Assembly (NCBI GenBank): GCA_018105865.1
Contig: CM030843.1
Location: forward strand, 997,001-1,061,000
Length of the DNA: 64,000 nt
Reading direction: 5' to 3'
Source: Metaphire vulgaris
Taxonomy: Eukaryota > Annelida > Clitellata > Crassiclitellata > Megascolecidae
Shown here: one piece after another, positions 1-14,174 of the stretch
How the letters are laid out: every line of letters begins with the position of its first letter
How positions within the stretch are numbered: position 1 is the stretch's first letter
Program-made: the position numbers and the translations under genes
The notes under the pieces: generated by a model
The model's database searches: none
The model's input: the letters and a program-made list of their open reading frames with translations, nothing else
What the model was told of the DNA's origin: nothing

Positions 1-388
1 CGGCAAAGATAAACCAAACAGCTCTTGAATGCAGAAATCCAAAACCAGCTGAACGATCAATTATTACCCTTAAAGCAAGAGTGTTCGCGAAATACATCAG
101 ATAGATATTAAAAGTCAGAAACATGAGAACACACTTTTAAAGAACACACTGAGATAGATTACAAAGCCTTTTGCAGCAAAACAACCTCCTTCAATCATGC
201 AAACGTCTTCGAGTAAAAACAATATATGTCTTTTCACAGGAAGTCTCCCATTTTGAAGGCAACAGCACAATTACTGTATCAAGAAATGTGTCGAAACAAA
301 GGCCCAGTCTGAATTCTTGATAGTCTTTCTTACAGTCTGTCCAAAATGTCTTAAAAAAGCTGAGTTTCTTTATCAAGGAAATCATTTC

Positions 389-433
<45 letters not shown>

Positions 434-2338
434 CACCATTGATTCATCAGTATTAAGACAGATTAGACAATGGATGGCAGTTACTATGTACAGAGAAACC
501 CGCTTAATTACATAGGTGTCGTGCGAGCCTTGCTTATGCGATTAACAGAGCTATGCGAATAACCGGGACGTCTGATACACAAAACACTGGTTCGGGTTTT
601 TATGTTTTATGTGATTATGCAGGTTATGCAATTAAGCGGTATGTGATTAAGTGGGATCCACTGTACTTAAATAGCATTAGTACACAGCCAAAGTGCCTAG
701 TATTGCAATCCAATGTCTAACCTGTCTTTGCACTGATAAATCAATGACAAATATTATAGAAAGAAGAAAGAAGGACGCTAGTACAGTCAAACCTTATTAA
801 CACGAACTTTTAGCTAACATGGAAGCGTTTTCCTGTGCCACTAAGTCAGTGCTGTGGCCGACAAAACAACAGAAACATCCACACAATGACTAGTACACTG
901 GGTAACAAAATTGAGAAATAATACAATAAAGCCCCACTAGCATTGACTTTGTTGATCAGGAAAAAAGTTCACGTTAATAGCGTTTGACTGTACTAGAGTC
1001 CTTTCTTCGCTCACTCGCTGTTCTGCTCATTTAAATCTGACCATAAACTCTTCAGAGAGAAAAAATCTCAATAATCACACAAATCATCCCACATCAACAG
1101 GACAAAAACGTTATCAGGTTCCAGCGTTAATCATCTCTGTTTTCTATTTTCTTCAAAGCCAAAGCTAAAAGCTATTTTCTCGCCCCAAACAAATTAACCG
1201 AACTATCTCGAAGCCTTGTGCACGGCGACGCGAAAGGGTCATCGAGTTCAAACGCATTCTGCATCCAGTGTGAAAGACTGCACCCAAACGCGTCAATAAA
1301 GATTCGTAAAAGTCTAGTCATTTTTCATAAAACAGCAGACAACATGTCACAATATTTGTGCTACTGGGGCGGAGCCACAGTTTGAAACTGGGTTCAAAGT
1401 TGAGCAAAGCAATTGTGGAAACAGCACACCTTTCTGCCAGACTGGATAGTGTGAGTAATTTTGGAATATGCAAATATTTAGAACTGAACGTGTTAACCCC
1501 TTAACTGGGGATCCCGGATATATCCGTCCATTTTACATTGAGTTACAGTTAAATACACGGTTAAGGGGTTAACTAACACCGACTGCATGCTAGACGCACG
1601 CTTAACTTTCAACCAGATATAGAGAGGTTCTACTATTCTAACCACAAACTGTCAAATATCAGTGAGGATTGAGCGATCAAATTCCAAAATTTTCGACAGC
1701 GAGGGGTTGAGGGCTGAGCCACACCCAAAAAATCCGTAAAATTGAACTTTCTCTAAGCACACGATCCCTGCCATATTATAGTTATGGAATTTGTAAACCT
1801 GTAACGATATCATGATCATACCTTTAAAACTATTTCTATACCGAATGACCCGACTGCCAAAAGTAAACGACAAACAGCACTGGATAGGATATCTATAGTA
1901 GATTTCTAACTTCAAAAATCATGATAGAAATCAAATGGACAAATCCACCCCTGGTCCCTCCTCCTCCTCCTCCTCCTCCTCCTCCTCCTCCTCCTTCTCC
2001 ACTAAAGCAATTTAGATCCATGGTCTGATGCAAGCATTGACAGCCAGAGATCACTATTTCTGTCCGCAGTTCACTGCTAAAAACTCCTATTCAAAATAAT
2101 TGATCCAGGATTTGACGCTTCCAGGATTTATCGTCTACACAGAGACGTTGCCCGCAACTTCGACTCTGCCTGCCTGCCTGCCTGTCTGTCTGTCTGTCTC
2201 TGTATCTCTGCTTTTCTCGTGTTCGAGTCTTTGTTTATTGATTTCTGTTCTGTTCTAATGCAGGTGTTTGACGGTGTGAAACTATGACCAACCACTTCGT
2301 TCACTAGATTTGTTGAAAATCACGTGCACTGTCGCATA
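1..2338. other. Non-coding, repeat-bearing stretch
   Basis: I see no gene here. It holds an AAT array at about 391-432, a TCC/CTC array at about 1957-1996, a short CTGT/CTGC array at about 2161-2200 and one 72-bp TTAA-flanked element, annotated separately. The open frames are short and the one at 191-439 is partly poly-isoleucine from the AAT array. The remainder is AT-rich single-copy-looking DNA. Confidence 0.6.
1497..1568. mobile_element. 72-bp TTAA-flanked MITE, copy 1
   Basis: A 72-bp element begins CCCCTTAACTGGGG and ends TTAAGGGG, with TTAA directly on both sides (1493-1496 and 1569-1572). Near-identical copies lie at 31906-31977 and, inverted, at 38598-38669. TTAA duplication is the hallmark of piggyBac-type transposition, so I infer a non-autonomous piggyBac-like element. 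No transposase for it is visible in the window. Confidence 0.75.
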
Positions 2339-2340
2339 TA

Positions 2341-2556
2341 CAGTAGAGCTTCGTTAGAACGGACTCGGTTATAGCCATGGACTCCTAAATGATTTGTAAT
2401 CTATGGTTATAGCGTATACTCGGTTATAATAACGTTCCGAAATGTACGGTTCAGTGCGATGCGCTACCTTTTTGGATGGTATTGGATATAATGTACTTCG
2501 GATATAACGTACCAGATTTACTGATCCGCTAACTACGTTATAACGAAGTTCTACTG
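2341..2556. mobile_element. TA-duplicating MITE, copy 1
   Basis: Terminal inverted repeats of the form CAGTAGARCTTCGTTATAACG bound this 216-bp element, which is flanked by TA on each side. Its inside is non-coding and shares phrases such as 'ggatataacgta' with the other copies at 4.8, 16.3, 37.4, 54.6 and 58.7 kb. TA duplication and CAGT termini fit the Tc1/mariner-pogo superfamily, which is an inference. Confidence 0.8.
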
Positions 2557-2558
2557 TA

Positions 2559-4106
<1,548 letters not shown>

Positions 4107-4300
4107 CAGTGGGGTAGCGAGGGGGCGGTGCGGGCGAACCGCCCCGGGCGGCACTTGCTCTAGGGGCGGCATTTTCGAGAAAACCCTTTTTCGCATAAGA
4201 AAAATTTTAGGAAGTAGCGATAAGGTTTTTTGCCTGTCAAGAATTTAACGAAAAGCGGCATTTTTCGCCCCGGGAGGCACTTTGCCTCGCTACGCCACTG
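4107..4300. mobile_element. hAT-like MITE (CAGTGGSGTAGC ends)
   Basis: Inverted ends CAGTGGGGTAGCGAGG and CCTCGCTACGCCACTG bound 194 bp. The flanks GTTTCAAT and TGTTCAAT look like a degraded 8-bp duplication. An internal inverted phrase (cgccccgggcggc / gccccgggaggc) strengthens the foldback. It belongs to the CAG-GGCGTAGC group spread over the window. Confidence 0.7.
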
Positions 4301-4374
4301 TGTTCAATCACATTAGATGCGTCTTCCACATGGATAAATGCTTTAAAGGTATGTATACCAGGGCCCTATGACCA

Positions 4375-4378
<4 letters not shown>

Positions 4379-4438
<60 letters not shown>
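4379..4438. repeat. (TA)n microsatellite
   Basis: About 30 TA units in AT-rich non-coding DNA. Confidence 0.95.
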
Positions 4439-4439
<1 letters not shown>

Positions 4440-4796
4440 CTATAGAGGACAAGAGGGCAAAGAATGAGATTACACAGCAAGACCATAATGTGAATGAATG
4501 GATGGGTGGAATATAATGGTTCTCACACACAGGTAGACCCTACTGAACCACTCTAACCCTTATATTTTTTAAAAATTCGAAATGCTATGCATTGTTACAA
4601 TGAAAGACAGGAACGTGCCTGCAGGTTAGACATGACGGTACTTTTGAATATGCGTACAAACATTTTCACGTCAGAAAAAGACGAGTAAGTTATTTCTGGA
4701 GGTTTCCATGGCCTCGGTCCTCGGGCACCCCCTCTAATGGCACTGCGAGGCGAGAAACCGAGGGTCTATTTAGGCCTTAGGGGCAAGGCAACGATA

Positions 4797-4979
4797 CAGT
4801 AGAATTTCGTTACAGCGGACTCGGTCATAGCTTATCCTCGGTTATAAAGTACCGCAACGTATACGGTCACGTGAGATGTGCTACCGTATCGGATGGTATT
4901 GGATATAACGTATCCCGGGCATAACGTACTGAATTCTACACGGACAATTCTACAAGCACGTCATAACGAAGCTCTACTG
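4797..4979. mobile_element. TA-duplicating MITE, copy 2
   Basis: Ends CAGTAGAATTTCGTTACAGCG and CATAACGAAGCTCTACTG are inverted repeats, with TA on both sides. The 183-bp interior matches copy 1 in phrases around 'ggatggtattggatataacgta'. Confidence 0.8.
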
Positions 4980-5309
4980 TAGAGTTTCTGATCCCGGAGT
5001 AAATATCAATTATTGAACACGTCGAAAGCCTAAATCAACGAGGCGAGATTGGTGCCCGAGGCGCTGCTGCTGCTGCTGCTGGCAACGGACGAACAACGTC
5101 CGACCGGGGAATTGATGGGTTTAATCAAAGCTCGATTTGCCGGGGGATTTAATCCCCTCGCCCACCCACCCACCCACCCCCACGGCCTGAGGGCGAGTCT
5201 TACAGGGTGATTGAAATTCTGGTTGCGTCTGCCAATCGGAGTTTGAAAATTTGGGGCGAAAGTAGTCCGAGGGAACATTAATATTTTCACTATCCGGTCA
5301 TTACACCGT

Positions 5310-5352
<43 letters not shown>

Positions 5353-5366
5353 GACGTTCTATAAAG

Positions 5367-5766
5367 CAGCGGTTCCCAACCGGTGGTAAATGTACCCCTA
5401 GGGGTACATCAGCTGTTGCCAGAGGGTACACTAAAATTGCTAAAATAGTAAAAAATGGAATTTTGTTTAAATAAAAACAAGCTCAATGCTCACATTAAAT
5501 AAACATTTTGATTTTTGTAGTAACGGTAATAAGTAACCTGTCCTATTCTAATCTAGTCAACTAGTGACTTGTATAGAATATGTAGAATGTAGATTCTATT
5601 CTAGTGATTCTAGTCATTTCTAGTGTCATAATTTGTTTGAGTGTACTCGTATAGTTCTTGTCAGTGTTGTTTTTAGTGTTGTTTTTGGTCGGCCCTGGGT
5701 TGGGGTACAGGCGGTGCAAAAATGTTTTGGCTGGGGTACAATTTAAGAAAAGGTTGGGAACCCCTG
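5367..5766. mobile_element. 400-bp hAT-like MITE with exact 8-bp duplication
   Basis: Inverted ends CAGCGGTTCCCAACC and GGTTGGGAACCCCTG bound 400 bp. The flanking octamer CTATAAAG is exact on both sides (5359-5366 and 5767-5774), as expected for hAT transposition. The interior is AT-rich and non-coding. The termini resemble the CAG-GGTTCCCAACC class of hAT elements common in animals. Confidence 0.88.
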
Positions 5767-5774
5767 CTATAAAG

Positions 5775-6207
5775 GAAGGTTTTCAATGTGCTTATTAAGA
5801 AGCGAAATTGTTTTAGTATTTCGGATTTTTCTGAATTTGTGTTTGCTTAAAAACTCATTTACTTAATATAATATCCATCCATCCATCCATCCATCCATCT
5901 ATCTATCTGTCGGTTATCAAGTCGGGATAACAAAAGTTCCAGATTTGTCTATGGATTTTCGTTATTTTCCGGCAAAAGGCCTACAATCTTGAGAGCTTTA
6001 AAAGGCCTCAATTCTCAATTCTACAAAAGCCTATTGTTACACTGCAGATGTTTAGGGCAAACACAGGATGAGGATGAGATCCGCGAACTGATAGACAGAT
6101 ATAGTATCAATTGCAAAACGGACAGGCACGGTTCACTTTGACAAGAATCAAGCACCTCTGTCTCTGTGGGTCAGATAATCCCATGCCCCCACCGACATCA
6201 TGTCCGC

Positions 6208-6240
<33 letters not shown>

Positions 6241-7247
6241 GTGGTTTCCGCTGATTGGCTGGTAGATTTATCAACATTCGACAAGTTCGCGGAGTTGCAT
6301 TTCCTACCACGGTCGGTCCCCCTAATTGTTTCGCATCCTCGCCTCTATTCCTCATATCCACCTCCAGTATCGGTACATATATTCGCCGCAGAATTTGGGT
6401 CAGATAACCCCATATGCCCCCCCCCCCCCGGCCGACGCCGAATCAGTTTCGGAACAAGGCCCCTCTAATCCCAAAGTCAATCCGGGGTTAGATATATGGA
6501 CCGTTAATAACTGACGCTGCCGACGTTCTTACTACCCGCCGTCCCCCACCCCTTGTGAAGCCCCCCCTTCCTCTCCCCACTCAGGAGAGGGCAGATTATC
6601 TCGAGCGCTTTCGTCTGTGCCTCTCAAATATTGAATCTACTGATTAAGCGGGAAATAAAATATTTCGCTCGTCTTGAACAACGAACAACCGTTCGAAGGA
6701 AATGTCTAAAATGCTCCAGATATATATATATAGCAAGCCACCGGAAAAGCATTAGCTAAGAATGAAACTATTTGACGAAATCTACAAGAGTTCTACCCCT
6801 CCCCTCCCCTCCCTCCGCCCCCATCTTCCCCTGTGGCTTCTACCTACGAGCGAATGACCACAGCTACCCAGCGAAGGGGTTCGGTATTCCGGAGAGACTC
6901 GAATCTTAAAGAGACTGCAGTCTTTCCTCGTCCTGGGATCTCTAATTAGTGCATGGAAGTGATAATAATGGCCATTATAATATAACATCCAAATGTCCGC
7001 GGGGCAGAATCCGGATAAACTAAGATGGCTTCAATTAATGGCTGTTAATGTCGTCTCTTCTCGCGGCGCAAAATACCTCTTATATATCACGGTATCGTAA
7101 TGATACATAGGGGGGGAGGGGGAGGAGAAGAGTGGTTGAGAGTTACCGAGAAACAACTGATAAAATTACGCAAAGAAGGCAACGACTACTATAATCACCA
7201 CCACCACCACCACTATCATCGTCATCATCATCGAGACATTATTGTCG

Positions 7248-7282
<35 letters not shown>

Positions 7283-7388
7283 GTCATCGTCGTCTGGAAC
7301 AGCGTGAGTAGCAGAAGTCGTGACGTGTCAATCGGATTGACAGAACGGTGAACTGATAGAAGCCAATCTATCTTACGCTTTCTTCTCA

Positions 7389-7433
<45 letters not shown>

Positions 7434-7940
7434 CTGCAATTTACTTCAAGAGCGCTTTGATTTCCACACCTTCCTCTCCTCCTTCTCCTACTCCTCCTCC
7501 ACCTACTCCCACAGATGACTCATTCCTTTCTCAATCCATCCGCCCAGCAGCAGCAGCAGCAGCTGCGGTCACGTCCTATCAATTACCAAGGCGCGGAATT
7601 GCCATCTCCTTATCGAGTAATGACGTCACCAAATCAATTTCTTCTCAAGAGAGATGACTGCACGTGTGTGTGTGCGTGTGTGTTTGCGTGTTGTTCGTTT
7701 GTTATTGGAAAATCCGGTTGAAAAGAATCGATCCAGAGACGAAAGGCATTGCAATGGGCACATGCAGTATTCCGTTATCTTGAAAAACAGTGGGGGGTCG
7801 AACTGACTGCAGTGCTGGTTTAAAATTCAACGCCTACATAAGAATTTAACGAACAGTAATTTTAAATTGCCTTACGTCTAATTAAAGGAAGGCAGTCTTC
7901 GATTTAAAAACATGTTGCAAAGAGAGTTGGAACTTGGAAC
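5775..7940. other. Non-coding, simple-repeat-rich stretch
   Basis: No gene recognised. It holds an ATCC/ATCT array (5876-5910), CTGT-CT (6206-6240), a CAC/CAT/ATC compound array (7193-7290) and a TA array (7391-7431). A C-rich patch lies at about 6418-6430. Frames of 60-100 codons occur on both strands but have no domain or splice support. Confidence 0.5.
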
Positions 7941-8663
7941 CAGGCCCGTTTCATACTACACACAAACGCCATTGACTGTACGAGATCGTAGCACATCAAC
8001 AAAATGAAAGTCCTGCCGGATATCTTGTGGAATGGCTAGTAGGGCGATCGAGGGAAGAGCAGCGTATTAAGATACCTGGTTCATTATACAACAGGTTTTA
8101 TAGACATAAAAAACAAGTTGTATCATTAATTCGCTGTGTGAGAGAAGACAATTGAAGGCCTGTTGAATAGAGGGTGTATAGGACCTAGATATGCAAAAAT
8201 CTAATCGATTTGAAGACATTCTCCGACGAAATCCGCATTTTCCTCTTGTTCCTTCTTCATTGCTTTAACTTTTGCAAGAATAATCAATAATATCATTCTC
8301 AATTTCGATCTACAGGGCTCGAAATAGAGCACACCCAGCCCTTTCATACTACACACTAACGCCATTGACTGTACGAGAAAAAGGACATCAACTAAATGAA
8401 AGTCCTGCCGAATATCTTGTGGAATGGCTAGTAGGGCCAGGCCCGTCTCATATCTGTGTGAGGCCCCGGGCACCTGGTGGCCTGCGGGGCCCTTGCTGAA
8501 GATCAGATGTTGGCAAGCGAAAAAAGGCAACCTTCAAACGCTTTTCAATGTTAATTGACAAGCAAAACAAAAACAAAAAGTCATCGCGTTTTTCGGCGGG
8601 GCCCCTAAGATGCGCGGGGCCCCGGGCACTGTGCCCGATTTTTAACACGTAAAGACGGGCCTG
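7941..8663. mobile_element. 723-bp hAT-like element with internal tandem duplication
   Basis: The element begins CAGGCCCGTTTCATAC and ends GACGGGCCTG. The octamer CTTGGAAC flanks both sides exactly (7933-7940 and 8664-8671). Inside, the terminal-proximal unit starting at 7949 (tttcatactacacac) restarts at 8342, giving a period of about 393 bp, and a third start CAGGCCCGTCTCATAT occurs at 8438. No transposase is encoded. Related units lie at 46400-47330. Confidence 0.8.
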
Positions 8664-9132
8664 CTTGGAACACAAAACTATTGGTTCAATATAGTTCAAT
8701 GGCCCAGTGCCCAGGATGGGTGGGGTTGGAGAGAAGCCCTGATCGGTGCAAGACGCAAATCAAAACCCACTGGCCCTAACATCAGCCCCAAGGTCCATCA
8801 GCCTCTCCATCCAATACCCACACTTTATCCATGATATCCTACATTTTTCCCTTGCAACATTAAGTGCTGGAGTCACTAACATTCCCTCCATCCCACCCCA
8901 CCCACCACCTGGTCATCCTAGACGAAAGTTTACGGACACAGCTAGTCACCTCCCCCCGGGGGTGGCGCTAATCCGATACATGGAAACGCTTCTGTGGAAA
9001 TCATATCTCAGACGAGTCCTTGACTCTTTGGGGTAGTGGAGCATACATCAACACCCCCTCTCCCATTCGCCGAATTGCAAACGGCACGGAAATGAACAAG
9101 GTTAAGACTGCAGACTGAACTTTCTGCCTCTG

Positions 9133-9135
<3 letters not shown>

Positions 9136-9219
<84 letters not shown>
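9136..9219. repeat. (TA)n microsatellite
   Basis: About 40 TA units with one G interruption near the right end. The Tyr-Ile frames through it are not genes. Confidence 0.95.
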
Positions 9220-11312
9220 ATACATAAGAATAGCACACACATATATATATATTTTATATAAAAGAATATGAAGTTTTACACACTGCTTACCGTTAAATAA
9301 GTGGGGACTGGTAACTTACGGGAACCGGCAACAGTACCTAGGCCGGCGTGGCTATGGAGTCTGCAATTACACGTTTAGGTCAGAGCTTGAACAAGGAAAT
9401 ATCAAACGCCACCCCATGCCATTGCTCCAGGTCTTTTAAATTCGTTTCATCACTCCTCTGTCCAATTTCAAAAGTATCAATTTTATAATATTTTTTGCAT
9501 ATCTATAAGCTCCCTTATCTCTTGATTGATTTTTAGATATCACTAGTCTGGAAGACTTTGCATTGTCCAAAGCTCTAGAAAAAAAAACATATATTGCAAT
9601 TCATGTTGGCAAAGATGGGGACAGAAGAATATGTGGTTTTAATTCGTTTCATCACTCTTCTGAATTTTTGCATATCTTGGCTTAGTCCTTGCATTGTCCA
9701 ATTTCAAACAGGCCATGTTCCATGCTCCAGCTCCAGGACAATCCATCAGTGGGAGGTTTTAAAAAATATGCCTTTTAGGCAAATGGTCATTCAGAACACA
9801 TGCTATTACATCGATGCATCACTGATACCAAAGTGTACTCATATATAAATACCAAATGTCTAATGTAAATATCTTCTTAGCATCGTTACTGGAATTGTGC
9901 AATGCTGTTGCGGAAAACGTAAGACTTTGACAGGAATATCCGTCTATACCTGTTTCTACCATAACTTAATTAACCCTCTTCCATCTGAAAAGAAAACTTG
10001 AAAGGGAACACCAGCGGCGGCAGACAAATGGCGGGTGCAAGTTCGGAGTTTGTTCAGAGTGTCAAATGTCTTGTCTAAGTCAATAATTCTATGACCTGTC
10101 CCATTCAAAGCCCCATCAGTAGCACCATGCACCCCTGACGCCGAACATATGTTCTCGAGCGTTAGAGCACAATGGCGTACAATCAATCACCCACGTTTTG
10201 CACGAAACCTATAGGTGCATGGCTCCTATCGGTAAGGGCACGGACAAAAGCCGGGATGCTAGGTAAGGAGTCAACAGGGACGGTGGGCGAAAGCGATAGA
10301 CGAACGTCATCAATTTTGTCGGCGGGTGCGACTACAAATCGTCCGGACAAAAGCAAAATTAATGAAAGTGCGACGCAACGAGTTCCCGCAAATCTCCCAT
10401 CACACAACGCCAAAGAAAACCTGAAAAATAGCCACTTAACACAAAGCCGCGACAGGCGGGCTAGGGTGTTTCCGACGGGGTCTTTACAAAAAAACACAGG
10501 AAAAAACACAGGTGACACAAATCAGGTGACACAAATCCGTCAAATTTTTAACGAACTTTGAAAGAGTTTGCAGAAACTGTTTCATTTGATTGGACTTTTT
10601 TTAGCAGATCACAAAGTCTAGTCTTGCCTGGCTTTCAATCAATACATAATACTCGGTTTTTATTTGCTAAGACTTTAGAGAAAACCCCATTAAACTTAGG
10701 CACTGTCCAAACGAATAAATCATTGATTTTTGAAAAGATCCGCGGAACAGAACAGACAGAACAAAAATATAATTCATCTCCTCCAACAGCAGAGTTGAGA
10801 AAGCCGAGTGGTGATAAAACGTCTGTCTTCATCTGGGAGTTCTTATCCCAGCGGCGGGTCCATAGAGGAGGTGAAGTGGGGAGGGAGAGAGAAGGGCAGG
10901 GCAGGGCAGGGTGCTGCCGAAGTAAACCGACAATTCTGCACCTATCAGCCTCGGTAAATAAATGTCCGAGACATTATAATTTTTCCATATTGTGAAATTC
11001 AATAGCAGCATTGTCGTCAAAAAACATTGTTGACACTGTCAAAGATTTCAATCCGTCCGAAACTTGGATACGGTCTCTCTCCAAATCTCCTCCAAAACGC
11101 CTTTTCAACAACAGAGAACTAACTGATATCGTTGTCCAAGTGGATGCCAAAGCATATTAAAGTCATCTGCAGACAGATTTATTATCTAATTGCTCATCCG
11201 TAAAGACTTTTAGTTGACTAAAGACGTTGGCAGAATCTTTCTCCGGATAGGCAACGTCCTCCCAGACATCTCTTTAATTCACAACTGAAGTCTCCATACC
11301 TTAAAATATTAG

Positions 11313-11314
<2 letters not shown>

Positions 11315-11387
<73 letters not shown>
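11315..11387. repeat. (TA)n microsatellite
   Basis: About 36 AT units with one C interruption near the right end. Confidence 0.95.
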
Positions 11388-13822
11388 ATTTGTGATAAAT
11401 TATACTAAATGACTCTAAATCCGGTACCCTAGAGGCAAAAATTGTGACTAGTACATTGGCATTTGTTAAAGAAGGGTTCATTTGGTGCAATTGTTCTGTA
11501 CTGGTCTTAAATAAGAATACATTTGAAAGTTAAACTGAAAATGGGTAAAGGAATCAAAGACAGACAGAAACAGACAGACAGACAGACAGACAGACAGACG
11601 GTCAGGCAGACGGACGGATGGAATGGAGAGGGCATAGAGGATTGTAGTAGATAAATAAACAATATAATCTAACAGAAAATGACCGACAGATGGAAGGCAG
11701 AAAGGCAGACACGAACACAGAGTGAAGCACGCATAGATCGGCCCAGACAGGAGCACGGACAACGACGCATACCTCTTTCTTAATAGAAGTTCTTATTTTT
11801 GACAGAAGCACATGCTTGGCAGACGACATCAAAACCAAGGAAAGTAAACCATGGCAATTCAACAGCGCCTGGATCATAACCTCCCCCCACCCCCCCCCCA
11901 CCCCACCCCCACATCATCGCCCAAACACTGGATAACAGTCCTTCCAGATGGAACAGAAATGACAGGGAATCCATTCCGTGTTATTAAATCAGCCGGTAAT
12001 CTGATCCGTGCACTGGCTAAACAGTAACTACAAACCGCATGTTAATGGGCTCTCACTGTAGGAACGGGTATGTATAGAATTACTGGCGGTACAAGAACGC
12101 CGTTGCGGTAAACATAAATCCTGTAACCAGTGTAATCAGTTCAAGATCTTTACAATTTTTAAATCTTCGGCCATCATACCCGTTGGTAAATTTCTAAAAC
12201 TAAATACTGGAATGACAGTTATAAAATAAGTCATGCTTATTACGATGGAACATCCTATAAACACCAAAGAAATGTAATGATTTTGAATTCTATAATTAAT
12301 TAATATTTTTTCGCATGTTTTGACAACATTTCCCCATTGGAGCACAATTTCTTCCACAGGTCATAGGTACAAATTCCAAAGTCATCAGAGCACCCCCTCC
12401 CCTTCCCCTTACTCATCATCTCAAGGCAATATTTCTCCAGGCGTGGGGGTTTTCTAACGGTTTCATCACTTGGTTCCTTAAAAGGTTTGAATCTAGACCA
12501 GAAGTACAATGGATGTTATTCTATTCAGCTGTGGACCCCAAGAACAGCAGACAGAGAGGTCAAGTTCACAAGAGCAGCAAGTCCATTATAGGGTGAATTA
12601 GAATAACACACAGTTACACCTTCAGTAAAATAGGTTTGACTTTAATTGGGGGTTACTTGGAAGGCAAATGAAGAAACCTAAAGTCTTCCATAGAGAAAAA
12701 AATCACTAATAAAAAGAATCGCTTATATTTAGGCTGTGATATCTCTATAGAAAGCAAAATGGCCATTACCTATGTAATGGTCAAATGGCACCAGTCTTTC
12801 CTGGAGTTACACTGTATATTTCTGTATACATGACTTTTTCTAACAAAACTGCAATGTGCACGGATGTTAGACTGCCTCAAGAGTTCTACAGTGGAGGAAT
12901 AATTTGAGAGATAACCAAGATAATATAATTTCGAACTTAAATCAATAAAAATGTCTGCCACAGACTTTCATTGTTCCAGTTCTCGCTAGAAACAGATGCA
13001 CTGATGCAAAAGACAGCGTCTACCACGATCTGATTAATGTGTTACACAGTACACCAGCAAGAAAAAAATTATTATCCGACATCAAAAAGAAAACAGGCAA
13101 ATCAGGATCATTAGGCCATGACTCTTATGGTATGTACCGTAATATATTAGGACATTACTAAACATACAGTAGAGAGCCAGCACTTGGCTTTTATAGCCAA
13201 CGCTTCCTTCAAGACTTAAGAGGTGCTCCAGCACTGATACTCTTTGAACCCATCCTGGAATGCATCTGTTTTATATAGATTGATAAAACTCAGCAGTAGT
13301 TGATTTACAGTCGAATACAAAGGCATGCCAGTGGCTCAGGAGTATAAAGCAAAACAGAAGATAGTAAGTACATAATGAAGGTCTGTTACAACCTGGATCT
13401 TGGTTGGCACTGTCTCTAATTCTCCCTAATTCTCCCTCACAGTCGTAATTCTATAATATAATTTGGTCTAATTTAAACATTTGCCATATCAGGTTTCACC
13501 AGTTAGTACAAAATTCCTCAACTATTGTCCCAAATACAGACCTATCTCCAACAATAATTCAATTTGCATTATCACATTAATAGCTAACCAAGACTCTGGA
13601 ACAAGAAGTCTGGTAAAGAAGACCATCTGGAGTGTTCTTCTTTCAATGTCAATTATAGCAAATATGACTCTCTCGGACTTATCCTAAGTACCAGTAATCT
13701 TAAGACTCACCTATTCACTATAGTGTATACAAAGTATTGTAAAGCGTTCTCGTCTTTGGCCATTTTGCCATTATTATTGCGCTATATAAATTGTCCAGCT
13801 AATAATTAATACTAATCTAGAT

Positions 13823-14174
13823 CAATGGTTCTCAACCCTCTTTGCCTCGCAGACCACTTCTGAAGTTCAAAAATGTCTCGTGGATCACTGGATAAATTGA
13901 GCAATCATCTGCTCCTACAAAAGTGGAGATGACCTTTTGTTCCTTTTTGCTTGTCAGGCTTTTTCACATTTAAAATGCACAAAATACACACAAAATGCTC
14001 CAAATAACCTTTTTGTGCTGATGATCTTGTTTCGCTCAACTCACTTTTCAGATTTTTCACATGGAAAATATATATGTCTATTTTTTATTTACACTTTTTT
14101 CGGACTTCGCCACAGACCACAGGAACCCCTCTCGTGGACCACAAGTGGTCCGCGGACCACAGGTTGAGAAACTG
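13823..14174. mobile_element. 352-bp hAT-like MITE ('ggaccac' type)
   Basis: Ends CAATGGTTCTCAACC and GGTTGAGAAACTG are inverted repeats. The flanks ATCTAGAT and ATTTAGAT match in 7 of 8 bases. The right part carries repeated GTGGACCAC / CGCGGACCAC phrases, as seen in many animal hAT MITEs with CAGTGGTTCTCAACC ends. The 76-codon frame inside it is not a gene. Confidence 0.8.

Larger units (their letters stand above)
8672..13814. other. Long stretch without a recognised gene
   Basis: TA arrays lie at about 9136-9219 and 11315-11387, a CAGA array at about 11560-11600, and C-rich tracts near 11880-11910. A diverged direct repeat pairs about 9440-9560 with 9640-9760 (shared phrases 'ttcgtttcatcactc', 'gcattgtccaa'). 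From about 9956 to 11020 the sequence is complex, with frames of 76-145 codons on both strands that I do not recognise. On the minus strand 12422-12500 could be a small exon ending at a GTAAGG donor, but support is thin. Confidence 0.45.

Noticed and set aside
5311..5352. CA array as a regulatory Z-DNA element
   Set aside because: A plain dinucleotide array with no gene nearby to support a role.
8201..8530. 109-residue minus-strand frame as a gene
   Set aside because: It lies wholly within a hAT-like non-autonomous element and recurs in repeat units; kept only as a finding.
9956..10995. Frames of 76-145 residues on both strands as a gene
   Set aside because: No recognised family, competing strands and no convincing splice sites.
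12300..12509. Minus-strand exon before a GTAAGG donor
   Set aside because: The acceptor side is poor and there is no partner or domain; mentioned only in the region note.
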